From: Paulownia fortunei
Lineage: Eukaryota; Streptophyta; Magnoliopsida; Lamiales; Paulowniaceae
Reading direction: 5' to 3'
Assembly: GCA_019321725.1 (NCBI GenBank)
Contig: CM033107.1
Coordinates: forward strand, 25,535,445 to 25,599,444
DNA length: 64,000 nucleotides
Shown here: positions 37,500 through 50,710 of the stretch, piece after piece
How the letters are laid out: the number at the start of each line of letters is the position of its first letter
Position numbering within the stretch: position 1 is the first letter of the stretch
Program-made: the position numbers and the translations under genes
The notes under the pieces: generated by a model
The model's database searches: none
What the model saw: the letters and a program-made list of their open reading frames with translations, nothing else
Told to the model about the DNA's origin: nothing

Positions 37500-39136
37500 T
37501 CGATCAAAAGAAACCCTAACATTTAACCCAAACCCTAGGTCATGACAAATGATAGGGAGATATATACAGGGAAGCCTAAGTAAAGGTAGAGAGAGAGAGA
37601 GAGAGAGAGTATGGCGTACTTACCTGCGAGAATTTGTATTTGGGCGCGAGGAAGGGATCGGAGGGTGGAGAATGGGGGAGGAGACGACGACTAAGATTGA
37701 GAGATTGGGAAGTGCGACTTATTTTATCAACACCGTTGGTTTTTTGGGGATTGTTGTTTGTGGCGATATGTAATTGTCGGTTCCAATACGACGTCGTAGT
37801 TGGTTTGATTCCTCATCTTTACTTCATCTACTCATACTCTTTTTATTTATTTATTTTTTAAATTGATTTTATTCTTTATTAGAAGCTTAAAAAAAAAATG
37901 TCATATAAAAAATTGATTGTTGAATGCCAGTTCAATTTTTTAGTTGTAAAATAAAAAAATTCAATTGAGGATTGGGAGGCACATTTCTCTTTCTTCTACC
38001 ATTGCAAGTGATAAATAGTGATATATATCTTGGCAGAATTCTTCTCCAATTAGTAAAAGATAAACTTTCTTTACAACTTATAGCTACCATTTGCGGGGAC
38101 ATGTTTTTAAACAGGGATCAAAATACTTTCTTAGATTAGAAGTTCAATTAAATTTCGTTAATGATTGGTTTATTAAAAAAATTAACCAATCTCAAATATA
38201 ATTCAATTTCAAATTTAACTTGTTTAAAATTGAATTTAAACTACATACAAATTCCCTTAATAATTATTTACCATTTTCCCTTCACCACACAACCCATAAA
38301 GGCCTTCCGTACTTTTAACTCTCACGGAATTGCCACACATATTAAGGCCTCTTTTACAGACTCAACAATAATGGCCCATCCACCCACAGAAAACTTTGAA
38401 CTAGAATTGGTTGGGATCATTCCAGTAAAGGAAAAACCCCTCCAAAAAATGGCGTATGCCACTTGATTGCGACAAGCACACGGTATTCTTTAGTAAAAGG
38501 CGAAAGAATAGTTCGCTTTGTGCTTATCGCGCGGCTGCGTGGTTATACGACACCCTGGGCCTCGGTTTTTATGGGCGCTTGTTCTCTCCGCTTATTCTTT
38601 TTTTCCCGATGTGGGATGAAGGGCAAACTAGTGCTACAACAGAGTAACGCTCCCTGCCTCTGGCATTAATTCGTTTTTCATTTTAACGCATTGGTAGTAT
38701 CATTTTTCTATTAATATAATTTAATTTGTTTTCAAATATTATTGCAATTTTTAGATTTAATAATTTTACTCTTATATAATGGTAGTTGAATGTGCTCTTT
38801 TCTCGTTCCTTAGGCTGCAACAATATATTTTTACACCATTTATCAAGGACCAAGATTATAACACCTTAACCCACCATTATTATCGCACCAAAATCCGAAA
38901 AAAATAAAAAATAAGAGAGAGCATTGCCTACAGAAAATACTCACACACCAATCTCAACTATGGAAATGATCATGAATATATATACTCTTCCAAGAAGGTT
39001 AGAATTTACAGTTTCTCAACGTCAAAAATTCTGATTCAATCCCAGCAAACAGATTCCAAAGTCTACCAGCCAAAAGTTCATCATCCCAAAAAAAAACAAA
39101 AGGGAAAACAAGAACTGATTGATTGGAGCTAAAGCT
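37500..39136. other. NF-YB promoter and kinase 3' flank
   Basis: 1.6 kb. It holds the NF-YB leader with a CT/GA microsatellite, then AT-rich spacer, and a GC-rich organelle-like patch at about 38440-38665. The last 200 bp before 39137 are probably the kinase 3' UTR. No gene of its own. Confidence 0.6.
38440..38665. other. GC-rich island, possible organelle-DNA insertion
   Basis: About 225 bp of much higher GC than its flanks, with no introns, repeats or plant nuclear family. Open frames run through it on + (38456-38647 and 38463-38669). The composition (for example ATCGCGCGGCTGCGTGGTTA, CCTGGGCCTCGGTTTTTATG) resembles plant mitochondrial spacer DNA, but I cannot name the source locus. Confidence 0.35.
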
Positions 39137-42100
39137 CTATCGAGCAGTTGGCCCTGCTATGGAGTCGTCAATGGACAAATAGTGCTCGCTGGCACCCAAA
39201 TCCAATGAACCAATGTTGAGGTTAGAATGAACAGAATGCCTGGACAGATCATCAGAACTATCTTCTCTCATTGCTTGTGCACCTTTTTCAATTGCGATAG
39301 CATCTTGGATCTCCTTAATAACTTCAGAGATCGGTGGTCTCAAGCTCCCATGGGGTTGAACACACATCAGAGCCTTCTCGGCTATTTTCCACATCGACTG
39401 GATGTCATATCCATGCAGTGCAGGGTCGATAATTCCCTGTATGTCCCCATTCTCGATGTGCAACTTTGCCTGAAATAAATTTAGCAGAAGCAACCGAAAG
39501 TTAACTTGCCAATATTTGATCGGAAAATAGATGTTTCACAGGGTAAATGGTTTGTCCATGATATAGCTAAAATAGGGTTCAAAAGAAATGCTTATATCCG
39601 CAGGGATTTCAAGCGATTGAGTTCTATTTCGAGTAAGATTGCCATTTTTTTAAGTACGTAGAACTCAAAATGCAGAAAAGACACAAAAAAGGTGTAAACT
39701 GGAGATGCCAATTCTAGTCCTCCCAAATTGAGTAGTATGCCTAAAAGATGCAACTTCATCTCATAGAGCTCAGGAAATACAAAAAACGACATTTTCTCAC
39801 TTTAAAAATTGCTATTGACAATCTTACCCACTGAACTATATTTCGGCAATTAATGCCAAAGCTTTCATTAGAAATTGCTTCCTGACCAGATATTAACTCC
39901 AGGAGAATGACCCCAAAACTATAGACGTCGCTTCTTTCTGTCAATTGCTGGGAGATATAATACCTGCATAAACATGAAAGGGGAGAAATAACTAGTAGCA
40001 GTGTGAAAAAAATACAAGATAAACTGGCATGACACGTGGACTAGCATCCATAGTTCCATACAGCCACCAATCCTACTACTTATCTATATACTTATCTCAT
40101 GCTTTTTAAACCTGCATTTCATATTTCAAAACACCATGAAGTGGTATCATTCAAGAATTGATTTTGTTCCAAATATATCCATAACATAGGAATTGGCTCT
40201 CTGAAATATAGACCTTCAAGAAGAGAAGTCAGACCAGGATCCCAGAGAATCTTCTCCCTTCAAAATCAGACTTTATAGTTGCCTTTCATCAGGCTGTACC
40301 AACAAATGAAAGCAGGGCTTGTCCTCAACCTGCTCTTTTTCTGGGTAAATTCAGGACAGAATGGCCGACAGGTTTCATCTTTAAAAACTTTGGCAGGTTC
40401 AGGTCGAGAAGAGAACAAGGCATGGGCCAAACCACATTAAAATTGCCACAACTATTTCAAATCCCCGATGTAATAAAGTTATTTTCAGAAGTGGCTTATG
40501 TATTTTGTAATCTTAAGTAAGCCCATAGATTTGTGAATAACTTGACGAAAAAGGCCAAAGAAAAACAGCTAACTGTATCTTCTAAGTCCAATACACAGAT
40601 AAATTGCAAATCAACCAACCAAGATAAGAAATTTTGGTTCGATTTTCAATGCAACTTCTGAAGGAGTCTTTGCTTTCAAGTTTTTTTTCCTGCGCTAATT
40701 TTCAGGTTTAAACTTGCAAGAGGCTCAGAAACAATGGTTGAGGCAGAAAGAAACTCAAATTGCATTTGAATGGAAGGATTTGGATTTGAGAGGAGGCTAT
40801 GGAGGAATGATTTCAAATGACTCCATGTAACATGGATTTAAAATCCACCACAATGACTCAAAATATAGCTCTAAATAGGAGCTCAAAAATTTGAAATCCA
40901 TTGAATCATGAGATGATCCAAACAAGGTTAATGAACTTCAAATGCATCAATGGAGCTTCACATAATTCACTGGAAGCTAATTTAAAGATAAATGTCACTA
41001 ATCAAGCTGAACATAAGGGTTGAAACAACAACATAAGATTATTGAAGCATCAACTCATCAGTGGGGCTTTGAATAATCTAAACTCTTTAGAAGTCTACAT
41101 CAGATAACAATTGGCTTTAGCATATTCTTTAACAAGTTTAAACAACCAAACCTCACATGCTTACATTCAGTTCACAGACACTAGGAGAATTTCCATGAAA
41201 TATAAACCTAAGTGTGAGATAAAAATTCATGATGAAAAAATGCAGGTAAGTTCCCACTTGGCGTGGAAATACATTACAAGCTTAGAACAAATAAATAAAA
41301 GCTTACTCAGGATCCAGATAACCAACAGTTCCTCGAACTACACTTGAGACATGGGAAGCTCCATCAACTGAGAGTTTTGAAAGGCCAAAATCTGAAACCT
41401 TAGCTTTCATGTTCTTGTCAAGCAGAATATTGCTGGTCTTTAAATCCCTATGGATGATTGATGGGACGCAACCAGTATGAAGGTACTCAATTCCTGAAAC
41501 AAGCACGAAAACACAACCACAGGTAATTCCTTTTTCTACTTTTTTCTTGTTTTCTTTTCTTTGCTTCTCTATCTGTCTCTCTCTTGCTCTCATTGTTTTG
41601 TTTGTGCCTAAGTTCATTAGGTTCATGTTATAGATCCTCCTAATGCATGACTTTTCTCTAACATTTTATGGAGTGCCAATAACATTAGCCTAGTTAACTT
41701 GAAGACAGTGTATACTCCAACATTAGCCTAGTTAACTCAAAGACAGTGTATACTCCAACATTAGCCTAGTTAACTCAAAGACAGTGTATACTCCAAAGGT
41801 AAAATGAACCCAGTCTGGCTAACCAACCTTTTGCAGCATCTTCAGCGATCTCAAGGCGCTTGATCCAACTAATGCCTCTTTCATGTGTTAAAGGCCCTAC
41901 CACAATATTTATTTGGCTGAGTAAATGTTAACTTAATTGTACTCTCTTAAAAAGAAAATACTTACCGTACAGATGTTCCTTAAGAGTCCCGTTATGCATG
42001 AACTCATACACAAGAATACTTTTCCCATCTTCTTGGCAATATCCAAGAAACTGTACTAGATTTCTATGATGCATCCTTGAAAGAAGAGACACCTGGTTTA

Positions 42101-45100
42101 GGTGCAAGATTCAATATCAAGGCCAATTAAAACATGTATTATTGTAAAACAGTATACTCATTATGCAAAAGTAATTATCTGAAATTACAAAATGAAATTA
42201 ACCGTCTCAACTTGCCCAAAACATGTAGAATAAAATATAGTTTCTATTTTAGTAGAATTATAAAGAAACCGAGTGAAGGGCTATATCCATGTCACTACCC
42301 CGCTAGCTGGTGGTCCTCTCAAATTCCATTTTATAGTGCTCACTTATGGCCTGGTAGGTTGGCGTCAGTGATTGAGGCAAAAAAAAAGGGGGACATTGAA
42401 CAACCAACCTGACATAAGGATTTTTAGCTCGCCCGGCAAGCGAGATAAAGAAAGCAGCTGGCCCTATGTGTTCACCCCCTTTGGGGATTCTTCTTTCGTA
42501 CTACGATTACTTGTTATCTTACTTATCCAAAGTATCAACCTCGTATCGCCTAGGGAACACTATTGCCCGGGAGCAGATTCCCCACCGGCAGGGGGACAGG
42601 AGACGGCCATCTCAAGGCGCATCACGACCACTGGGAATTGCGTGTGAGAGACTGTCGGCTTAAAAGATTACATGGTTCCATGTCTGAAATTTAGTACTAT
42701 GTAAGATTGTTATTTGCCTAGCCAGCTGCTATAAATGATGCAAGTATCTTTTTCCAGTATAGGGAAATAAAAAGTTTTGTTCTTGTGTGTTAAACTAGAT
42801 CAACATCATCCCTCTTGGGAAAAGGTGCCAAAAATGGAGAAAACAGAATCTAGATTTCAAACTTTGACAAGTGTATGTATTCAGTCAAGACTCAAAAGAA
42901 CAGTTTGTTAAGGTTTCTTTGATAAATCATCATTTTCATGGCCTACTAGGCTGAGATTCAGGTCCAAGTAGAAGTTCAAAATTTTTAATTATCTTGGTTT
43001 TCTTCGCTAAAATCAACGCTTACCTACAGCTTCTGTTTTACTTCTAGTGAAAAATGAAAAATTAGAGTACTAGATTATATTAATGATTGGACTTAGACAA
43101 AAAGGAAATTGATTTGAACTAGTAAGGTGGAAAATTGAGACTAGCAATTACCATTTTGTCTTTCTTTTGCCCCATGTAGTTGGTTCTAAGGTCATAAGCA
43201 ATTCTTGACACAAGTGGAACTGATCAAATGGTTCTGGTTTAAAAAGTCCAAGTCGTTACTAATAAAGATAATTACAGGAATTCCTGATTAAGATCGAGTT
43301 ATGATTAGATATGACTATAATCATGACTTTTAGCAGAAAAGTTTTAAAATAATAAACGAAGCAAGAAAATCAAAGAACACAGGATTTAACATTTCCCAAA
43401 CTATAGCAAAGGAACTCCAGATAATTAGATAATACCTCATTTGAAAATTCTCGCTTCCCCTGGAAGGAATCATTAGTCAAAACTTTGACCGCAATTTCTT
43501 TTCCATCTTTCAGTCTCCCATAATATACAACCCCAAAGCCTCCCGATCCAACTTTTCTCTCAAAGTTCTTTGTGGCATCTTCGATCTCAAATAACGTGAA
43601 ATAATTCACAGCTTCTGCTGCAGCCTCCCCGAGGGAAGAGGCAAGCTTTTGAGAGGGCAAACCACGTTGAAATTTTTCTTTCAAAAACACAAAATAGAAT
43701 TGTCAATCCAACCAAGGATTCTAATACATAATGCATGCTCAGTAACAAATATGTGCATCTGACCTTGCTTAGGAGGATTCTTCTTTCCTTGGGTCATTAA
43801 GATGCAGGAGGTAATAGTAGCAATAAGCAGAACAGCAGCTCCAACTGTCGATCCTATAATAAATTTTTTATGGTGCCCATCCTTTCCCCTCTTACGAAGA
43901 TCTGTGTTTCCAGTGTAACTGAAATATATGTGATCAAAGGTAGAGGGCAAGCAGAACTCATAAACGAGAAAAAATGTTAAAGAGGAAGGTAGAAACAGAT
44001 TTCAGAAATACTAGAGAAGCTAAGGTACACGTGAAATAATATGCATATTTTCACCGGCCAATGACTTCGTGACCAATAAACAGAAATGCTAAACACAGGG
44101 CTAATTACAACTCCTCGGTGGAACAAGATGCAATAGTACCCTATATTTTCAAATGCCAGTGCCTGGTTAGCTTTTTAGTATTTTATTCGCTTCTCGTACT
44201 ATATTAAACCACTTGAGAAAAGTTATAAGAAGTGCCCAAAACACTATGCTTTGTGTTGAAATATAACTGGCCATGATACTAGGTTGACACACTGAAAAAT
44301 CATCTCTGGTGTTTTAGATGAGGTATTTTGTTACTTACCAAAAGAATGAGTAACTACGGCATGAAACTAAGTTAAGCCCTTATAACCACTCAATCCATTT
44401 AAGTGCATGCTGCATTTGTTTTGTATTTGAAAGGAATGGTCTAAACACTAAGGTGGAAAGGCAGCCCCCAGCCAGAAAACCTTGGCCATGAGACACTGGA
44501 ATACCAACTTCCTGTAATGAGCATCTAGGCCTACTTTTGTTCTCTATTCCCTTATGTTTGTTTAGTCTAGTTAACTCTCCCGATATAATGGTTAGTATAC
44601 GCCAAGAAAATATTTAATACAGAGATTACTCCGAAAATTTACTTATGCACATATACAGGAACACAATTTTTCAAGCATATACAGAATAAGATATAAGCAA
44701 CAAATAGCACCACAAGTTCTAAACAAATATACTATCATCTTATGCCTTCAAATTATTATTAAAATATACCCACTTCAAGACCAGATCTTCCTTAAGAAGA
44801 CCGGACGGCACTTCTCCAGACAACATATTGTTCTGAACATACCTGCACACAATTATTCATTAAAAGAGGCGTAATTAATTTAGTCCAAACCTATAATTAA
44901 AAAACAAACATAAGACATTAGAGTAATATTGATTCTGCATCACGAACAGATATCTAGGGATATCTTATCCACTTATGCAGTAAAAATAAGTTTCTTGCTT
45001 CAAAATGCCGAGACTGAAAAAAGTCAAAAAAATAACTGCCTAATTCCCTAGTATTCTGTTAGGTGAAAATTAAACTTGTAACAGAGCCTTGTGCAATATT

Positions 45101-48100
45101 CTGGCTCTTTAAAACTTACAATTCTACCAAATTTGACAGATCTGCCAAGGAAGAAGGCAGCTCACCAGTCAACTGATTATCCTCTAGATGTCTGCCACAG
45201 GAAACAAATCGTCAATTGTTCCAAGTAATTACAATAAAAAAATAAACAATAAGATATTGGTTTACATTACATTTTTTTCAAGTTTGGACAGCCAGAAAAA
45301 TTAGGAATTGAACCACTCAGTGAGTTATTATCAAGCCATCTGCAATGAACAAATATGGTACATATGCAAGCCATAGCAGTGGGAAAAGACTTCTGGAATC
45401 AAATAAACAAATGGTGGGAACTGCAACTTACAACTCAACCAGGCCGCTCAACTTTGTTAATTCTATAGGAATTGTTCCTGTCAAATTCTTCCCAGACAAT
45501 TTACTGCACAATCCAGATATAGGTCGTATTTTCAGCTGTAAGTTGTGATATTAGCACTCAACATAGAAACTTATACGTGCTTATATGACATATAGAGAGT
45601 CTCAAACTGCTACAGTAGCAAAAAACCTAATGATATTACAAATTTAAAAGAAGAAAGCGCAGAAATTTACATTGATGTTATCCTTGGTTGGGGATCTGAA
45701 CCACATTGGACCCATGACCATGGAACTGGCAGACATGGGTCACCACCCTCCTGTGCCCACTCAGCTGATGAATATGCTGCGGTTAGGGCAGCAAGAAGTG
45801 GTCCTGCAACTCATAAAGTTTTAAGAGATTATTGAAGCTTTGAAGGAAATAATATAATACTAGTAAAAATGTTTTATGCCCCATCAAAAGGGATACTCTG
45901 AACCTACCAGAGAAAAAATTGAAAAAACAAAAAAACTCTTTGTGTGGGTTGAGTTAAGTGAAGGGAATGGAAGGAAATAATGATCAGTTATGAAGAAGCT
46001 GAGAGAAACTATAATATAACACAAAGAACCATCGTACAAGTTCTTGAGAAATCCCTTTACTTCCCTCATAGAAATTCCTATCTCCTATACATTCCGTCCA
46101 TTAGCCTCAACTATCCAACCAAATGCAGTATTAGCATATGAAGAAGGAAATGAAATGATTCATAATGTTGATGCTTTCACTGTAGTAAGCATTATCTATA
46201 TCTATGGCATCGGCAACATTAGAAACACATACTTCACATGTTTAAGAAATTTGCTCATTCTCACCATCTGCAGAGCCCTCACTCTTTTCCAGATACTTAT
46301 TTATCTCCATTGCATTCAGGAGAGGGCCCAAAGTAGAATCAGAAGTCCTCCCAAATCTGAAAGATAACACAAATGGTAGAGAGATATTGAAATATCCTGG
46401 CTCATATAGACGGTACTTTCCTTGGGCATTCTCTTGGATATTTACAACAGCCTTGCTAAGATCAGGCTCACCAGGAAGTACTAGCCTGAATTTTCTAGTA
46501 TCACTTGGGCCTAAATCTTCAATTTCAGCAAAATATGTAAATGCCCAAGCAAAACCAGGAAAACCATCAAGGTTCAAGCGGTATGTCAAAGATCCATATC
46601 TACCAACTACGGCTGTCTGCATCACCTTCTGTGGTGGCATTTCACCACTGCTGACATCAATTGGCATTTGGGTTGATATTTTTTCAGTTCCAGGAGCAAC
46701 ATCAACAAGGTAGTTGGCTTTTTTCACAGAGTCAGACTGCCATATTCTATCAAACGGGTCATCTGGATACCTGGGAAGAAAGAAATTCGTTCTAATCAAG
46801 CACTAAAATTCAAGAAGTGATAGATACCTACAATATGAAGATCCTACAAAAACAATTTAAACAAGTATACTTTCGAGAATTTAAGCATACCTCACCGGCG
46901 TATCACTCTCTGCACCAAAGTTGATTCTTGCTGACACACTAAGGAAGAACTGATTCTCGTATTGATTGAAATAGATGGAACTGTTGAATTGTCGGAGTTC
47001 AAGGGTAGATATAAAAGGCTGTCCGGTTGAAGCGTTGGACAAACAAATGCTGATGGTGGGATCTGTAGCCAGAAATATTAACTCCTGAACCTCTATTGTA
47101 TTAACATCCGAAATGACAATTGTAGCCCAATGAGTAGGACCGAAGGAAATGTCAAACTTGGGATACACATTATTGTCATCAAAGTCACCATACAAGAAGG
47201 TCGCTCTTACAAGATACCTGGTCCGACCAATGACATTGAGTGTGTAGCAATACTTCTTGTTATCTGCTGGGAAGTATCTCAGAGTCTTATACTGTTTTCT
47301 GGTGTCATCGGCTACAAATATGTTGGCGATCTCTCCACTGATCATGTGGTTATCAGGACTCCACTGGAGGCCTAGCTCATCTGTAAACTTATCCATACCG
47401 CCACAGTCCAAACTTACAAAACCTGCATCATATGGTCAGCTATCAGAAGTATTATAAAATATGTTATCGCTCAATGGGCTCAAGGAAATCCTAGACATAT
47501 GTACATGTGCAGCGTAGCATTCAGCAATCTTTTTGCAAAGCTGCTTGTCATGCACCAGACATCTGATCAAGTAGCTGCTGAATTGAGCATGAGAAGATAC
47601 AAACAGAAGATTGACAGTTTTAGTTACGCTTTAGAAAGAATTTATCGTATGCTACAGTCAGAAAAGGTTGAACTACTTGTACTTAATCCCCACCCCATGC
47701 ACACCCAGCCTTCGGCAGCCCGCCACCATCTCTGGTCTCTCAGCCCCTTTTTGAAGTGGGTTTGTTTCCTTCTCAGACCAGCACCTTCCATGGCCACTAC
47801 AGACTTCCCACTCTTCCACAAAAAAATAAAAGATATATATACACATATCTTTTATTTTTTTGTAGAAGAGTGGGAAGTCTGTAGTGGCCATGGAAGGTGC
47901 TGGTCTGAGAAGGTACTTATTCATTGCATTGATAGGCTTGGAGATCAAGACACTAGAACAAGTCACATTTTTTTCTAAATTCAGTTTACCAGATTACCAA
48001 ACCGAACAGCCAAAAAAAAAATTCGGTAATTAACTGAATCGATCAATTTGATTCGGTATACTGAGATCAGGATTCAGTTCGTTTTACCAAATGCGCAGCC

Positions 48101-48788
48101 CTAGTTTCAGGGAACAAGTCTGCACATTTCTGTCTAAATAGGCTATGTTACTATTAGATCATCATCACAATTGACAGCTTTTATAAGCTGGATCAACTAC
48201 TCAAAAATGGCATTTCATGCTTGAATCTACAGCATCATTTAGCGAAAATATGATTCAATTGTGGCAAATTCATCTTCTCCACATTTCATGCACTTCACAT
48301 AAATGCACAGTATTTTTGTCATGTGCCCTTGGTACGGCCTCTGCAACATTAGTTTCTTAAATACGTCTTTCTTTGCCTTTTCTTTTTTTTTTTTTAATTC
48401 TTTGCTGTCCAAGAAATTAGAATTTTGTCTAACTACCTTAAAATGTGAATCTTAGGATACTAATTCCACCACCAACGACAAAAATAGATACTAGAAAGAT
48501 AAATTTTCGTTGAGCTAAAAAAGAATCACGAACACAATCCATCAAAAACAAAACAAAAACACTGTTGCAAATGCATTAAAAAAATTATGAACAAATATAC
48601 AAATGATATGAGGACAAAAACAAAACCCAAACACAGAAAACATTAAAAAAATGTGATTACAACAGATGAAAACAAAACCACTTGTCTATATGGAAAAGAG
48701 AGAAACCTGGCATCTGGGCCGTGGCGGCATTCAACAGAAGAAGAGCATATAAAGAAAGAAAGGGAAAGAGAGCTCCAACAGACCCCAT
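39137..48788 (-). CDS. Malectin-like LRR receptor-like kinase (LRR-I), At2g37050/At1g67720 type
   Basis: Fifteen exons join to 927 residues: 48707-48788, 46891-47422, 46265-46770, 45671-45803, 45432-45503, 45271-45339, 45120-45191, 44774-44842, 43764-43918, 43436-43677, 41966-42092, 41828-41896, 41307-41493, 39828-39963 and 39137-39469. It is a plasma-membrane receptor kinase; the ligand is unknown. Residues 1-24 are a signal peptide ([13 protein letters not shown]). A malectin-like domain spans about 33-370 ([19 protein letters not shown]). [14 protein letters not shown] introduces the LRR region, about 405-510, with one repeat per 69-72-nt exon. About 531-555 is the membrane span. The kinase has all key residues: loop [11 protein letters not shown], Lys628 in [13 protein letters not shown] (Asp726) and DFG (Asp744), so it is RD-type and probably active. 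Domain order and length (At1g67720 is about 929) fit the family. Introns 1 and 10 are long and hold foreign-looking sequence. Confidence 0.94.
41681..41794. repeat. 38-bp tandem repeat, three copies, in kinase intron 12
   Basis: Copies start AACATTAGCCTAGTTAAC at 41681, 41719 and 41757. The last two are identical; the first differs in two or so positions (TTGAAG for TCAAAG). Confidence 0.95.
42250..42665. other. GC-rich island in kinase intron 10, possible organelle-DNA insertion
   Basis: About 400 bp inside the 1.3-kb intron 42093-43435, clearly richer in GC than the flanks, with features unlike intron DNA: TAGCTCGCCCGGCAAGCGAG, TTGCCCGGGAGCAGATTCCC and GACGGCCATCTCAAGGCGCA. Open frames run through it on + (42372-42647). 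It contains no kinase exon; exons 10 and 11 join in frame without it. Its style suggests mitochondrial DNA transferred to the nucleus, but the source gene is not recognised. Confidence 0.4.
47768..47913. repeat. Near-perfect inverted repeat, 69-bp arms, in kinase intron 1
   Basis: Arms 47768-47836 and 47845-47913 are reverse complements except for one base; the loop is about 8 bases of TA-rich sequence. The left arm begins CCTTCTCAGACCAGCACCTT and the right arm ends AAGGTGCTGGTCTGAGAAGG. On the minus strand, the sense of the kinase pre-mRNA, the single mismatch becomes a G:U pair, so the transcript would fold into a fully paired stem. Flanks outside the arms differ, with no clear target-site duplication. 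Confidence 0.95.
47990..48105. repeat. Interspersed repeat with alternating GGTTA/AACCGAAT-like motifs
   Basis: Sequence with ACCAAACCGAACAGCC, ATTCGGTAATTAACTGAATC and GATTCGGTATACTGAG, ending AAATGCGCAGCCCTAG. This is the style of a degenerate interspersed plant element. It lies in kinase intron 1, just downstream of the hairpin on +. Confidence 0.45.
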
Positions 48789-50710
48789 TTCTTCTCTTTC
48801 TTGCAAGATGATGAAAAGGGTACTATTACTAAGAAGATGAAGCCATAAAAATGATGAAAAAAAGTGGGCAGACAGAAAGCGGCAGTATCATGGCAGTATG
48901 CAGGAAAAATGAACCAAAAAAGAAATAATTTAATTTGTACTGCTGAAATGGGAAATCAGTGGAGTGATTTTAAAAGAAGATTATTAGGAGCAAAAGCGGA
49001 TGAACATATTATTTAAGTACACAGATTACTCGTGCTGCATCAGTAATGGAGAAATGTAATCTTGGTGGGAGAGAATGTTCTTGAGTTAGTAATTGTGGAA
49101 CTGTGAAGACACACAGGAGATGGGGATTTATTGGCTTTTTGGTTGGAGTTTTAGAGTTAAAAGTGTAGGAAGGAGTCTGGCACTGTAGGTCACCACAGGC
49201 CACTTCTCAATCTCTCCTATATATTTATTTATATATATACATATATATTACAATTGTAAATATTATTTTAGAATAAAAAATTAATATGAAAATTGAGTTA
49301 TAACTATTATTGGACGAAATGGTCAATGCAGTCTCATCAACATATGAACAAAATAAAATTTTAGACGAATGGCATTTGGGATTCCTGAAGCTTAGGTTTA
49401 TATTAATTTGGTCCTAATGTTAAAAAGTCTCTAAATTTTACTTTTTGTTCCATTTTAGTTCTTTTTATTGAGTTACATTTTAATTTCAAATACTTAAAAT
49501 ATAGTTTGTTGAGATACATTTTAATTTTAATTTTAATTTTAATTTTATTTTAGTCCCTCAAGGGAAAAAAGGCAAGTCTGGCTTCCCTTTCCAATTGAAA
49601 ATGATTAAATTATACTGTATAAAGTAACAACAATTATAACTAATAAATTATACACAAATTAATTTTCATTTATCTGACAATACTTATTCATAGTACTTGT
49701 AACAAATAAAAAGTAAATGGTTCCTATAATTTTCATGAAATGAAGTGAATATTAAGTCAAGTGATATTTTATTTAGCAGGGTGGTACGTAATTTATATTA
49801 AATTGACATCCAATTACTTGAATAGTATTGTCACTCTAAAGTTGGCTAAATATTATCCTTTTAAAACTCGATAAAATTCTAATCAACAAGATTTAGATAA
49901 AAGCTCGCTTAGGTTAACGCAGCCAATACACAAATTACATAACTTTGCTTTCCCTTTTCAATAATAATTAAAATTTATTACCTCATTTATATTAAATTTA
50001 AATTTCTTCATGCCTATTTTTTTATTATTATTTTTATGCATGTTGAGATTTTAATATATTTTTCAATAAATCAAATGGACCCACAAAGTATTAAATTGAT
50101 AGTTGATGCCATCATTCATGAATTAATAAATACCATTAAAACAAATTAATATTTCAAACTTTATATATTTTTAATTTCTGGTATATTCATACCCCTTTCT
50201 AGCCTTGTTTGAGGGATTAAAATGACTAAAATGCAACTCAACACTATGTTTTGATTATTTCAGCTTAAAAAAACATTGCATGTGCAATACGCATGATAAT
50301 TGATGCAAAATTGAGACTAAATTGCAATGCATGTGATAGATTTTCCGACAGAAAAATACCAAAATTTAATCAAAACGACTAAAATGGAATAAAATTTAAA
50401 TTTAGGGCTAGAAAAGACCACAATTTTAATATGAGGAATAGAAGTGATACAAAACCTAAACTTTAAGGAAATTAGAGCAAATAATAGGCTAGTTGATTAA
50501 ATGGGGTACGATAAAATATGAGTCAAATCATTTTATTTTATTTTATTTTATTTGGGAGAAAAATAGCTAAAATCTTTTTTAAATTTAGCATAGCAATCCA
50601 ATCTATGAGTTGTTGAAATGATCACCAATCCATGAGTAGCATAGCAAAAATCGGTAATATCCATAATTAAAAAAATTGATGAGGATAATTTCTGGGTCCC
50701 ACCAACTGCA

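Noticed and set aside
37576..37623. A 48-bp leader intron in NF-YB (GTAAGT...ACTTAG)
   Set aside because: Shorter than plant introns usually allow. The donor may be real with a farther acceptor, but I cannot fix it.
37549..37861. Overlapping frames on + upstream of NF-YB
   Set aside because: They arise from the GA microsatellite in the NF-YB leader and promoter.
47499..47978. 159-codon frame on + in kinase intron 1 and a 97-codon frame on -
   Set aside because: Both run through the inverted repeat, so each strand encodes the same hairpin peptide. They reflect the palindrome, not a gene.
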